Origin: CBDCVO01 sp965223085 | GTDB taxonomy: Bacteria > Pseudomonadota > Gammaproteobacteria > Ga0077536 | Assembly: GCA_965223085.1 (NCBI GenBank) | Contig: OZ244981.1 | Location: 3,720,001 to 3,784,000 of the forward strand | Length of the DNA: 64,000 bases | Direction: 5' to 3' | Notes under the pieces: generated by a model | Told to the model about the DNA's origin: nothing | Seen by the model: the letters and a program-made list of their open reading frames with translations, nothing else | The model's database searches: none | Shown: one piece after another, positions 35,478 to 44,000 of the stretch | How the letters are laid out: each line of letters opens with the position of its first letter | Position numbering within the stretch: position 1 is the stretch's first letter | Translations under genes and position numbers: made by a program

Positions 35478-35566
35478 CTCGAAAATGGCAAAGACGCTGT
35501 AAAAGCGACTTGCTGGGGCGGCGAGACAGCTTACGATTTTGCAAAAACCGCCGCTCGACAGCACGA

Positions 35567-35590
35567 CCGCCAGTTACGGGCGACTGGCGG
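35567..35590 (+). terminator. Hairpin between deacetylase and ComFB-like gene
   Basis: Perfect 8-base arms CCGCCAGT and ACTGGCGG with an 8-base loop, about 90 bases after the deacetylase stop. Followed by AATAAA rather than a T-run, so terminator function is uncertain. Confidence 0.4.
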
Positions 35591-35714
35591 AATAAACCCG
35601 CCGGCCGCTAAAGTCGCTGCAGCTGAGGCCGTTATTCTGGACTAATCACGCCATCACGAGTACTGACCGGTCAGTGCCCATGCAAAGCAACGCAGTGAAA
35701 TGGGAGAACTTGCC

Positions 35715-36017
35715 ATGTTGATGCCGCAACGTCCGCTGCCATATTCGGACACCAGCACCGGAACGATTCACAACTATTTCGAACGTTTGGTTATCGAAGC
35801 GCTAGATTCGCGCGATCTCGACGTTGACGCAGATACCTACGCTGATATTGCCTGCGTAGCCCTGAACGCCTTACCGGCGCGCTACATCCGCCACGATGTC
35901 GACATGGCTTATTTTACGACGCCAGTCGAATATGTCGCGCTACGCAAGCAAGTCGATCTTGCGATCGACGCCGCCATTAAACGGGTCTTCGCGACCACCG
36001 ACGTCGCAGCCGCGTAA
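35715..36017 (+). CDS. ComFB-like late competence development protein
   Basis: About 100 residues matching ComFB (pfam10719-type): IHNYFERLVIEALDSRDL, DIACVALNALPARYIRHDV, AYFTT. The ALNxLPxxY core is the best match. In this protein the paired cysteines of some family members are not evident. ATG 35715 has GGGAG upstream, better than ATG 35700. Role outside competence is unknown; some ComFB proteins bind c-di-nucleotides in cyanobacteria. Confidence 0.75.
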   Translation: MLMPQRPLPYSDTSTGTIHNYFERLVIEALDSRDLDVDADTYADIACVALNALPARYIRHDVDMAYFTTPVEYVALRKQVDLAIDAAIKRVFATTDVAAA

Positions 36018-36034
36018 ACCGTGTCCCACTGCTG

Positions 36035-36442
36035 CTACGCAGCACCAGCACGGCCAGCGGTAGAATTACCGCCGTAGTTATCGACCCGGTCGCGCCATTG
36101 AGACACTAGCGTGCCGATGGTTTCCGGCGTAATTTGGCGGTCGTTGAGCAAAAAGCGTTGCAATTGACGCAACTCATTTAGCGATAATTCGGCAACAAAT
36201 CCAGCCGCGTAGTAGGTTATCGACCACACATCGCCAAGTGGTTTTTCTTGCCATAAATACCAGCGACCAGATTCGGGATGTGCGCCGTTGCTAGACGAGC
36301 GCGCTTTTGCGGCCTCTGGAAACTGCGTCGGCGTTGCCAGACCTGCATCGATCAAACATTCCCGTGTCGCCGTGTAGGTCGTTGACCAAACTAGTTCACC
36401 CTCCGTTGGTGCGGCCGCGATTGCGAAGCGGGTATTTATCAT
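36035..36442 (-). CDS. Conserved-looking hypothetical protein
   Basis: 135 residues, no signal peptide or membrane helix, Trp-rich (VWSTTYT, WYLWQEKP, DVWSITYYAAG), ending in a short Ala/Gly tail. I do not recognise a family. Start MINTRFAIAAAP has no strong ribosome binding site. Convergent with the ComFB-like gene, 17 bases apart. Confidence 0.6.
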   Translation of the reverse strand: MINTRFAIAAAPTEGELVWSTTYTATRECLIDAGLATPTQFPEAAKARSSSNGAHPESGRWYLWQEKPLGDVWSITYYAAGFVAELSLNELRQLQRFLLNDRQITPETIGTLVSQWRDRVDNYGGNSTAGRAGAA

Positions 36443-36544
36443 CGTTTCAGAGCGTCTAAATGGTAATTAATTAAGTGCTACGTTCAGTGTATCCTTCCCG
36501 CTATTCGAGCGCCAACTAAAACACTAGATAAGTTCCCATCGGCG

Positions 36545-37315
36545 CTACCGCGGACCCCAACCAATCTCGAGCGCCGTTTGCGGGCCGACGCGGGCATCGC
36601 CAAGATGATTCGGCATTACGAAATCCGTTGGACTAATCGGTATATGGCCGGCCATCAGCTCTGCGCGGGTTTGCGGATAAGGCGGATCTTGATGCGGATC
36701 GGCAAAACCCTGCGGGAATATCGGTTGTCCACTGCGCACATCGTATTTGTCCGCAGCGCCTAGGGTATGCAACATTTCGTGGGCGATCACGACGTTATTG
36801 CGACCACTATAGGCCTTACTACCAAAACCATTCACGACCCCCAGGAATCCTTTCTGTAGACCTAGGGAATGGGCCAGAGTTCCGGCATTTTGAGGATCGT
36901 AGTAAATGTTGAACATGCGAATATCCGTCGGCCCGGGAAAATCTCCGTGGCGCCACGCCCAGTAACGCAAGTGCAGGCTCCATAGCACGACGGAAAAGAG
37001 ATTTTTTTGCCGCGGTGGCGCCGGCGGGAGGCGCTCGATTTGGTCGGCTAGCTTCATTTTTACCGGGGTTTTTACCCCGATCCCATAACGCCGTGCTTCA
37101 GCTGCGAGGAAATGCTCAATGGGCGCAAAAGTCTCGCTGCTGAGGCTATCGATGTAATGCTGCACAGCTTCGCTACCATCGCCGTTGATCGGATATACCA
37201 CCACCCAGAGGGACGTTTCCCACGATGTATTGCGAGCCCGGGTCGACCAACTCGTCACTGCCACGACGACAAAAATATATAATAAAAACGTGATACGGAA
37301 TTTCCGTAAAATCAC
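36545..37315 (-). CDS. Predicted metzincin-like metalloprotease, membrane-anchored
   Basis: 256 residues with an N-terminal hydrophobic anchor (FLLYIFVVVAVTSW). The motif HEMLHTLGAAD (H179, E180, H183, G186, D189) fits HExxHxxGxxD, the extended zinc site of snapalysin-type metzincins, in which Asp is the third ligand. A later ELMAGHI could supply the Met-turn. No other recognised domain. GTG start. Predicted periplasmic or outer-face peptidase (inference). Confidence 0.72.
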   Translation of the reverse strand: MILRKFRITFLLYIFVVVAVTSWSTRARNTSWETSLWVVVYPINGDGSEAVQHYIDSLSSETFAPIEHFLAAEARRYGIGVKTPVKMKLADQIERLPPAPPRQKNLFSVVLWSLHLRYWAWRHGDFPGPTDIRMFNIYYDPQNAGTLAHSLGLQKGFLGVVNGFGSKAYSGRNNVVIAHEMLHTLGAADKYDVRSGQPIFPQGFADPHQDPPYPQTRAELMAGHIPISPTDFVMPNHLGDARVGPQTALEIGWGPR

Positions 37316-37414
37316 GATTTAGCCTCTTAGTTTTAGTCGTTCTAGAAGGTTGCGGCGGTCAGGGCAAATGCTTGATAGTTGCCTGACCCGGCAGGCTGAG
37401 TAGCCTCGCCGGCT

Positions 37415-38965
37415 TTAGTTCACGCTCGCGACGATGGCTTCGATCAGTCGCGGTCCCGGGGTCTGCATTGCGGTACTAAATTCGCGCTCAAAAGCTTCCG
37501 CGCTATCGACCCGCGTCGCGGGAATACCCATGCCGCTAGCCAGCTGTACCCAATCGAGTTCCGGTTTGTCGATTTCGAGCATAGCACGCGTTTTTGCGTT
37601 TGCAGCACCCGCATCTAGACGGGCGAGTTCGATATTTAACACCGCGTAGCTGGCATTATTGATCAGCACGATCGTGATATCGCATTGTTCGCGTGCCATG
37701 CTCCAGAGGCTTTGCACGGTGTACATGGCGCTACCATCAGCCTGCAGGGCGACGACTTTGCGCTCCGGCGCGCCCAAGGCGAGCCCCAAGGAGACGGGTA
37801 AGCCTTGTCCGATCGCACCGCCGGTTATCGCCAACCATTCATGCGGGGCTGCGCCGCTGGTGGCGCGAAACACGTCTAGCCCGGCGGTAATGCCTTCATC
37901 GGAGACCAAGGCGTGTTCCGGCAAACAACGGCTGAATGTCGCGCCGATAGCCGCCGTCGTCAAAGCGCCACGCGGTTGGTCTAGCGGTTGGCGCGCTTGC
38001 ACCGCGCCGTCCCTTGCAGGGAGCATACTGAGCACCGCATCGAGCGCGGCGTCGATATCGTCGTCGACATCGGCACAGGAGATAGTTTCACAGTCCTCCG
38101 GCGCGAGCCGACTCGGCAATCCCGGATAAGCAAAAAATGCCGCTGGGTCTTGGCTGGCGACGATAATCAATTGTTTATAGGGCGCCAAGAATTCCGTTGC
38201 GTGTTCTGCAAAATAGGGGATCCGCTCAGTCGCGACACAGCCCGCACCACGGGCTAAGCGCGCTGGAAATGTTTCGCTCAGGAGGTGGGCGCCCGTCGCC
38301 GCGGCGATGCGACCGGCGCGCGCGAGACTATCGCGGCGTAATGCGCGACCGCCGAGTACGAGGGCGGTTGGCACGTCCTTACGCAAGCATTTTGCGACAT
38401 ACTCGATTTGCTCGACCGCGACCGTCGGGCGTGGCGCCACCGCGAGCGGCGTGGCGCTACCGCTGGCCTGTTCCCAGGCGAAGTTGGCCGGTGCAATAAC
38501 AGTGGCGATCTTACCCGCGCCGGTGCGTGCGTAGCGTACCGCCTCCGCGCCCGCGAGCGCGAGATCCGTGGCGGACGTCGCGCTACGCTGCCAATGGGAT
38601 GCCAACGCCGCATAGGCCGGGACATCGGTGGTCAGCGGCGCATCATAGGGCAAGTGATAGGGGGCATGATCGCCAACTATATTGACCAGTGGCACATGCG
38701 CTTTGCGCGCGTTGTGCAAGTTTGCCATGCCGTTGGCGAGCCCCGGACCGAGATGCAGCAGGGTTATTGCGGGCCGATCAGTAATGCGCGCATACCCATC
38801 GGCCGCCCCCGTGGCAACGCCTTCGAATAAACACAGCACCGGGCGCATCGCGGCGTTGCCGCCGATCGCGCTAACGAGATGCATTTCTGAAGTTCCGGGG
38901 TTGGCAAAACAAGTATCAATGCCGCAGGCGATCAGTGTCTCTAGAAGCGCTTGAGCGCCGTTCAT
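37415..38965 (-). CDS. Thiamine-diphosphate enzyme, acetolactate synthase/benzoylformate decarboxylase-like
   Basis: 516-residue ThDP-dependent enzyme. The N-terminal catalytic Glu is in LCLFEGVATGAADGYAR; the ThDP-binding GDG motif appears as ADGSAMYTVQSLWSMAREQCDITIVLINN (the first Gly replaced by Ala). NPGTSEMHLV is typical of the MdlC/Xsc-related group. It is not clearly IlvB: no regulatory subunit is nearby and the setting is catabolic. ATG 38965 with GGGAGAAGG upstream; the longer frame adds 9 residues. Likely a 2-oxo acid decarboxylase or carboligase. Confidence 0.85.
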   Translation of the reverse strand: MNGAQALLETLIACGIDTCFANPGTSEMHLVSAIGGNAAMRPVLCLFEGVATGAADGYARITDRPAITLLHLGPGLANGMANLHNARKAHVPLVNIVGDHAPYHLPYDAPLTTDVPAYAALASHWQRSATSATDLALAGAEAVRYARTGAGKIATVIAPANFAWEQASGSATPLAVAPRPTVAVEQIEYVAKCLRKDVPTALVLGGRALRRDSLARAGRIAAATGAHLLSETFPARLARGAGCVATERIPYFAEHATEFLAPYKQLIIVASQDPAAFFAYPGLPSRLAPEDCETISCADVDDDIDAALDAVLSMLPARDGAVQARQPLDQPRGALTTAAIGATFSRCLPEHALVSDEGITAGLDVFRATSGAAPHEWLAITGGAIGQGLPVSLGLALGAPERKVVALQADGSAMYTVQSLWSMAREQCDITIVLINNASYAVLNIELARLDAGAANAKTRAMLEIDKPELDWVQLASGMGIPATRVDSAEAFEREFSTAMQTPGPRLIEAIVASVN

Positions 38966-39059
38966 GGGCCTTCTCCCGGTGTGTGTGGACAATGTGTGAC
39001 TTTATCTTACACTGGTGTCCATATGTTAACGTGGGCGCGACGCCCTCAGGAGACCATTG

Positions 39060-40853
39060 ATGCCGAGCTACCAGGCGCCTGTCCGCGATACGACGTTCGT
39101 GTTAAACGAGGTTCTGAACATCGCGCAGTATGCGGCGCTACCACGTTTTGCCGAAGCGAGCAGTGACATCATCAGCGCCATTCTCGAGGAGGGGGCAAAA
39201 TTCACCGAGGAAGTCGTGCAACCCTTAAATCAAATCGGCGACGCGCGCGGGTGCACCCGCGACTCCCAGGGTACCGTGGCCACGGCGCCCGGCTTCAAAG
39301 CCGCCTACGAGCAATTCACAGCGGCGGGCTGGGGCGCTTTGGCGTTCAGCAGCGAATATGGCGGGCAAGGTTTACCCCACGTTATCGCGACCGCATTTGA
39401 AGAATACATGGTCGCCGCGAATATGGCGTTTACGATGTACCCGATGTTAACGATGGGCGCGATTGCCGCCATCGATGCCGTCGCCAGCGAGGAACTCAAA
39501 CAACGTTACCTCCCCAACATGGTGAGTGGACAATGGGCCGGCACCATGAATCTCACTGAACCGCATTGCGGTACCGATCTGGGTTTATTGCGAACAAAAG
39601 CCGAACCACAAGATGACGGCACCTACAAGATTACTGGTACTAAGATTTTTATTTCGGCCGGCGAGCATGACTTAACCGAGAACATCATTCATCTAGTCTT
39701 GGCGAAAACGCCGGATGCGCCCGATTCTACCCGGGGTATTTCCCTATTTCTCGTACCTAAAGTACTGGTCAACGACGACAGTTCATTAGGCGCAACGAAC
39801 GCCGTCAGCTGTGGATCTATCGAAGAGAAAATGGGGATCCATGGTAATGCTACTTGTGTCATGAACTACGACGGCGCCACCGGTTATCTGCTGGGTGAAA
39901 AAGAAAAGGGTTTACGGGCAATGTTCATCATGATGAACGCAGCGCGTCTCGGCGTCGGTGTGCAGGGTCTCGCCATCTCTGAGGTTGCCTATCAGAATGC
40001 CGCAATCTATGCGCGTGATCGCTTGCAAGGTCGGTCTTTATCTGGGCCAAAAAATGCGGACGGGCGTGCCGATCCCATTATCGTGCATGCTGATGTAAGA
40101 CGCATGCTGCTAAACGCCAAGGCATTTAATGAAGGCGCCCGAGCGACGGCGTTGTGGGTGTCCTCGCTCGTCGACTTAGCGGAAGTTGGCGCCACGGATG
40201 AGGAACGTGAGCAGGCAGACGATTTGGTGGGTTTATTAACGCCCGTCGTAAAAGGGTTTTTCACCGACAAAGGCTACGAGAACTGCACCCACGCGCAACA
40301 AGTGCTCGGCGGTCACGGCTACATTCGTGAGTGGGGCATGGAACAATTCGTCCGCGACGCACGCATTGCCATGATCTACGAAGGCACGAACGGCATTCAG
40401 GCACTAGACTTGGTAGGACGCAAGTTGGCGCAAAACGGTGGTCGTGCGCTACGGCGCTATACGGCGTTAATTGCCGCTTTCATTAGCGAGAATGCCGAGG
40501 ATGAACGCATGCAGGGTTTCGCCTTAGGACTGAAAAAAGCAGCCGACGATTTAAATGGTGCGACGCAATGGTTGATGCGCAACGCCATGACAAAACCTGA
40601 CAACGCCGGCGCCGGATCGGTGCCTTATTTGTACTTGATGGGACTCTTAACGCTCGGGTATTTGTGGGCGCGCAGTGCCACAGCAGCCTATGCCGCCCTC
40701 GATGGCGATACCGCCGATACGGCGTTCTATGAGCACAAGCTGCAAACGGCGCGCTACTACTTTTCCCATCTACTGCCAGAAACAGCACTCCAGCGTGCGC
40801 GCGTTGAGGCCGGGGCCGATAATCTTATGGCGCTGCCGGCAGAAGCTTTCTGA
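39060..40853 (+). CDS. Acyl-CoA dehydrogenase, DmdC-like long form
   Basis: 597-residue FAD acyl-CoA dehydrogenase of the branch that includes 3-methylmercaptopropionyl-CoA dehydrogenase DmdC. Order: an N-terminal extension (to about 80), the ACAD core with TMNLTEPHCGTDLG, GTKIFISAGEHDL, and the catalytic Glu in MIYEGTNGIQ, then a C-terminal extension of about 130 residues. AGGAG precedes the ATG. DmdC itself acts on DMSP breakdown products, but many relatives have other acyl substrates, so the substrate is not assigned. Confidence 0.9.
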   Translation: MPSYQAPVRDTTFVLNEVLNIAQYAALPRFAEASSDIISAILEEGAKFTEEVVQPLNQIGDARGCTRDSQGTVATAPGFKAAYEQFTAAGWGALAFSSEYGGQGLPHVIATAFEEYMVAANMAFTMYPMLTMGAIAAIDAVASEELKQRYLPNMVSGQWAGTMNLTEPHCGTDLGLLRTKAEPQDDGTYKITGTKIFISAGEHDLTENIIHLVLAKTPDAPDSTRGISLFLVPKVLVNDDSSLGATNAVSCGSIEEKMGIHGNATCVMNYDGATGYLLGEKEKGLRAMFIMMNAARLGVGVQGLAISEVAYQNAAIYARDRLQGRSLSGPKNADGRADPIIVHADVRRMLLNAKAFNEGARATALWVSSLVDLAEVGATDEEREQADDLVGLLTPVVKGFFTDKGYENCTHAQQVLGGHGYIREWGMEQFVRDARIAMIYEGTNGIQALDLVGRKLAQNGGRALRRYTALIAAFISENAEDERMQGFALGLKKAADDLNGATQWLMRNAMTKPDNAGAGSVPYLYLMGLLTLGYLWARSATAAYAALDGDTADTAFYEHKLQTARYYFSHLLPETALQRARVEAGADNLMALPAEAF

Positions 40854-40867
40854 TCGATTATGCGGTT

Positions 40868-41479
40868 TTAGCCGCGCGCGGCGGCAGCAATTTTTGCCGC
40901 CAGCAAAGGGATCCTATCATTACCAAAGTACATGTCATCACCGTTGAGAAACATCGTCGGTGAACCAAAGCCACCACGCTTAGCGCACGCCTCAGTCGTA
41001 TCGCGGAGTTTGTCTTTGTAAGCTTGGCTTGCAATTTTGGTAAAAAAAGCATCGTGATCGAGTCCGACTCGAGCGACGATGGGAGCGAGCACGGCATCTT
41101 GTGAGATATCGGCCAGCTCGCCCCAATAGCTCTGAAACACGGCGCGCGCAAAAGGCACGAGCAGGCCTTGCTCGAGCGCGACGAAACACCCCCGCATCGC
41201 TTTAACGCTGTTGACCGGAAAGACCGGCGGCATGCCGATCGTTATCCCGACATGGCGGGCCCAGTCTTGCAGATCTTTTTTTGCGTAGGTTTCTTTGGCG
41301 GCAACGGGATGCTCGCGATTGTGATAAACACTAGGATTCACGGTGTTAAACAAGCCTCCAACCAGCATGGGCTTCCAGATGATTTCCACGTCGTGGTCTG
41401 CGAACGCGCCGAGAACGGTCTCGAACGCGAGATAGGTCCAGGGACTAGAACAGTCAAAAAAGAATTCGACTTGGGGCAT
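40868..41479 (-). CDS. DsbA-fold HCCA isomerase-like protein
   Basis: 203-residue kappa-GST-like thioredoxin-fold protein: VEFFFDCSSPWTYLAFE at the N-terminus with the glutathione-activating Ser (SSPW), PPVFPVNSVKAMR in the helical insert, and GGFGSPTMFLNGDDMYFGNDR. Matches 2-hydroxychromene-2-carboxylate isomerase, which uses glutathione in naphthalene-type catabolism. Substrate in this organism is not known. Convergent with the DmdC-like gene. Confidence 0.9.
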   Translation of the reverse strand: MPQVEFFFDCSSPWTYLAFETVLGAFADHDVEIIWKPMLVGGLFNTVNPSVYHNREHPVAAKETYAKKDLQDWARHVGITIGMPPVFPVNSVKAMRGCFVALEQGLLVPFARAVFQSYWGELADISQDAVLAPIVARVGLDHDAFFTKIASQAYKDKLRDTTEACAKRGGFGSPTMFLNGDDMYFGNDRIPLLAAKIAAAARG

Positions 41480-41559
41480 CGTTCATCACTACACGCCTTC
41501 GTGAGGCGGCAACCGCTGAATTCGCGCGCGATACTAGCTAAGCAACGAGGCGTATGTCC

Positions 41560-42474
41560 TCATCCAGCAAAACGTGGCTCGGGTAGGCCGCGAATGCCGA
41601 GCCCCGTCACCCTAAAAAGGCTACCCGCCCCAAATTGGGGTTTCAGCTCCGTCGCAAAATGATCGTGGCTAGCCGGGTGTTTTACCCGGGCCATGGACGT
41701 CACATAGATCTCGTCCAGGTCGTAACCACCGAAGATTAAGCTCGTAATATTTTTTACCGGCATCCCGATACGCCGTTCGAGCTCGCCGGCCGGAGTATAG
41801 CGGATTAACTCGCCGCCGACCACCAACGCGTTCCAAATGCAGCCCTCGGCATCAACCGTCGAGCCGTCAAAAAACCCGACCTCGTTTGCGCTCGAGACAA
41901 AATCCCGTCGTTTCGTCGGCATGCCGGTGGCGATATCGTAATCATAAGCCCACATCGTTTCTTGAAAAGTGTCGGCAAAATAAAATGTTTTGTCGTCTGG
42001 GCTCCAACACGGGCCATTTGCGCAGATAATACCCTCGTCCACTTGCGTGACTACGAGATCTGGGTCTAGGCGCCACAGGCCGCACAGACCTTGCTCTTCT
42101 TGGTCGTCCATGCCACCGGCGAAAAATCTCCCCGCGCGATCAACTTTACCGTCGTTCAGACGCGTACGCGCAAGCCCTTCGTCGACAAGCGTAATTAAGC
42201 TGAGCTCGCCGCTGTGAAAGTCAAAAAAATAAAAGCCATCGTCTAAAGCCAGTACCGCGCCGCCATCGCGCCGCAAAGCGAGCGCGCCAACGTCGTGATC
42301 GAGGGCCCAATTACGCGTCTCACCGGTACGGGGATCCAAACGCCAAAGCGAAGGTTTGCCCACGCGGCGCCCGGTACCGTCTACCCAATATAAAAATCCT
42401 TCCTCCACATCCCACAGCGGTCCTTCGCCGAGCAGATTGTCGGCCGCGATCACGCATTCAATTTTGTATCCCAT
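41560..42474 (-). CDS. SMP-30/gluconolactonase family protein
   Basis: 304-residue six-bladed beta-propeller lactonase-type protein. Metal-ligand signatures: LGEGPLWD (Glu), ICANGPCWSPDDKTFYF (Asn) and DGSTVDAEGCIWNALV (Asp). Probably hydrolyses a lactone. Divergent from the molybdenum hydroxylase operon. Confidence 0.9.
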   Translation of the reverse strand: MGYKIECVIAADNLLGEGPLWDVEEGFLYWVDGTGRRVGKPSLWRLDPRTGETRNWALDHDVGALALRRDGGAVLALDDGFYFFDFHSGELSLITLVDEGLARTRLNDGKVDRAGRFFAGGMDDQEEQGLCGLWRLDPDLVVTQVDEGIICANGPCWSPDDKTFYFADTFQETMWAYDYDIATGMPTKRRDFVSSANEVGFFDGSTVDAEGCIWNALVVGGELIRYTPAGELERRIGMPVKNITSLIFGGYDLDEIYVTSMARVKHPASHDHFATELKPQFGAGSLFRVTGLGIRGLPEPRFAG

Positions 42475-42637
42475 CTGTTTTTCTGCTTTTCCGGGTGACT
42501 ATCGTCATTGTACCTCGTGAATTCTAGCGAAATGTGCCGACCAACAGTCCTTGCTATGGTCATGCCCGCACGGCATGCGCTACATTGTCGGATACCAGCG
42601 ACGGCGAATGTCGCGATAAGAAACCATGGGGGAGGGC

Positions 42638-43522
42638 ATGTTTCCGGCACCCATTGACAGTTATGTGCGACCCGAGTCTATTCCGGAGGCAATTGCAGCT
42701 TTGGCTGCCTACGAAGACGGCGAAGCTCACTTTATCGCCGGTGGTCAGAGTTTGATGCAGGTGATTAAAGCACGCATGGTCCAGCCGCGTTGTGTGATCG
42801 ATTTGCAAAGCATCGAGGCGTTACGCGGCATTCGCCCGCGCCAGGGCGCGGTATCGATCGGCGCAATGACGCGTTACGTCGATATTGAGACCGACACGCG
42901 CCTCGACGATGCTTATGGGGCCTTGCGCGACGCCGCTATGCATGTCGGTGATCGCCAAGTCCGTAACCGCGGCACTCTCGGTGGCAGTGTTTGCTGGAAC
43001 TACCTCGCCGCCTGTATGCCAGCGGTCGTACTCGGCTTGGGCGCGAGCATGCAATTGGTCGGCGCTGAAGGCACCATACGGGATGTCATCGCGGACGACT
43101 TTTTGCTTGGCCCCCTAGAAACCGCACGTGACGTGGGTGAGATGTTGGTGGCGGTCAATTTCAACGCGGCAGCGGGCCGCAGCGGTAGCGCTTACGCGAA
43201 ATGTGGCCTCGTTACAGATTCCCTTCCGGTGGTCGGTATTTGCGTCGCGGTTACCCTCAACACCAAGGGTGTTTGCACCGACGCGCGCGTGGCGTTTGCG
43301 GGACTCGCTAATGGCGCGGAGCGTAACGAAGTTGCCGAACAGCACTTGCACGGCAGCGCAGGTGACGACGCGGTGTTATCGTCAGCGTTTGCGGCGGCGG
43401 CCGAAAATGCCGCGGTGCACGCTGACGCGTGGGCGGATAAGCGCTATCGACAACAATTAATCAAAACCTTAGGCGTCAAAGTGGGCCGGCAAGCGTTCGC
43501 ACGCGCCAGAGATCAGCAATGA
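42638..43522 (+). CDS. Molybdenum hydroxylase FAD subunit (CoxM-type)
   Basis: Medium subunit of a xanthine-dehydrogenase-family hydroxylase. FAD motifs: AGGQSLMQVIKARMVQP and RNRGTLGGSVCWNY. N-terminus MFPAPIDSYVRPESIPEAIAAL is canonical. Length 294 with the ATG at 42638; an ATG at 42626 would add four residues. A GGGGAGGG run sits unusually close to the ATG. It transfers electrons from the iron-sulfur subunit to an acceptor. Overlaps the next gene by 4 bases. Confidence 0.9.
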   Translation: MFPAPIDSYVRPESIPEAIAALAAYEDGEAHFIAGGQSLMQVIKARMVQPRCVIDLQSIEALRGIRPRQGAVSIGAMTRYVDIETDTRLDDAYGALRDAAMHVGDRQVRNRGTLGGSVCWNYLAACMPAVVLGLGASMQLVGAEGTIRDVIADDFLLGPLETARDVGEMLVAVNFNAAAGRSGSAYAKCGLVTDSLPVVGICVAVTLNTKGVCTDARVAFAGLANGAERNEVAEQHLHGSAGDDAVLSSAFAAAAENAAVHADAWADKRYRQQLIKTLGVKVGRQAFARARDQQ

Positions 43523-43998
43523 AAGATATATCGATAACCATCAACGGTGAGATCGCGACCGAGCGGGTTTCCGAACGCTTATTGTTAGTGGACTTTATTC
43601 GCGAAAAACTTGGCTTGACCGGCACCCATGTCGGCTGCACGCACGAAGGTGTTTGCGGCGCCTGCACCGTGCACCTCGATGGCGCGGCGATTAAGAGCTG
43701 CATGATGTTGGCGATGCAAGCCGATGGACACGCGGTTACGACGATCGAAGGTCTAGCAGAAAACGAGCAACTAACGCCGCTGCAACAAGCGTTCCGGGCG
43801 TGTCATGGGTTGCAATGTGGTTATTGCACGCCGGGAATACTGATGAATATGAGCGAATTTCTGCGGCTGAATCCGCGACCCTCGGAGCAAGATATTCGGC
43901 ATGCGTTGATCGGCAATCTATGTCGATGCACGGGTTACGTTCACATCGTTGCTGCCGTTGCTCAGGCGGCGCAAGCCTACGCCGATGATGGTGCTTAG
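43519..43998 (+). CDS. Molybdenum hydroxylase 2Fe-2S subunit (CoxS-type)
   Basis: 159-residue small subunit with two [2Fe-2S] domains: plant ferredoxin-type cysteines C40, C46, C49, C61 (GCTHEGVCGACTV) and the helical domain C100, C103, C135, C137 (CGYCTPG, LCRCTGY). Coupled to the FAD subunit by an ATGA overlap. Confidence 0.95.
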   Translation: MKDISITINGEIATERVSERLLLVDFIREKLGLTGTHVGCTHEGVCGACTVHLDGAAIKSCMMLAMQADGHAVTTIEGLAENEQLTPLQQAFRACHGLQCGYCTPGILMNMSEFLRLNPRPSEQDIRHALIGNLCRCTGYVHIVAAVAQAAQAYADDGA

Positions 43999-44000
43999 CC

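Noticed and set aside
37415..38965. Acetolactate synthase IlvB
   Set aside because: No small regulatory subunit nearby, an altered GDG motif and a catabolic neighbourhood; a 2-oxo acid decarboxylase or carboligase is equally likely.
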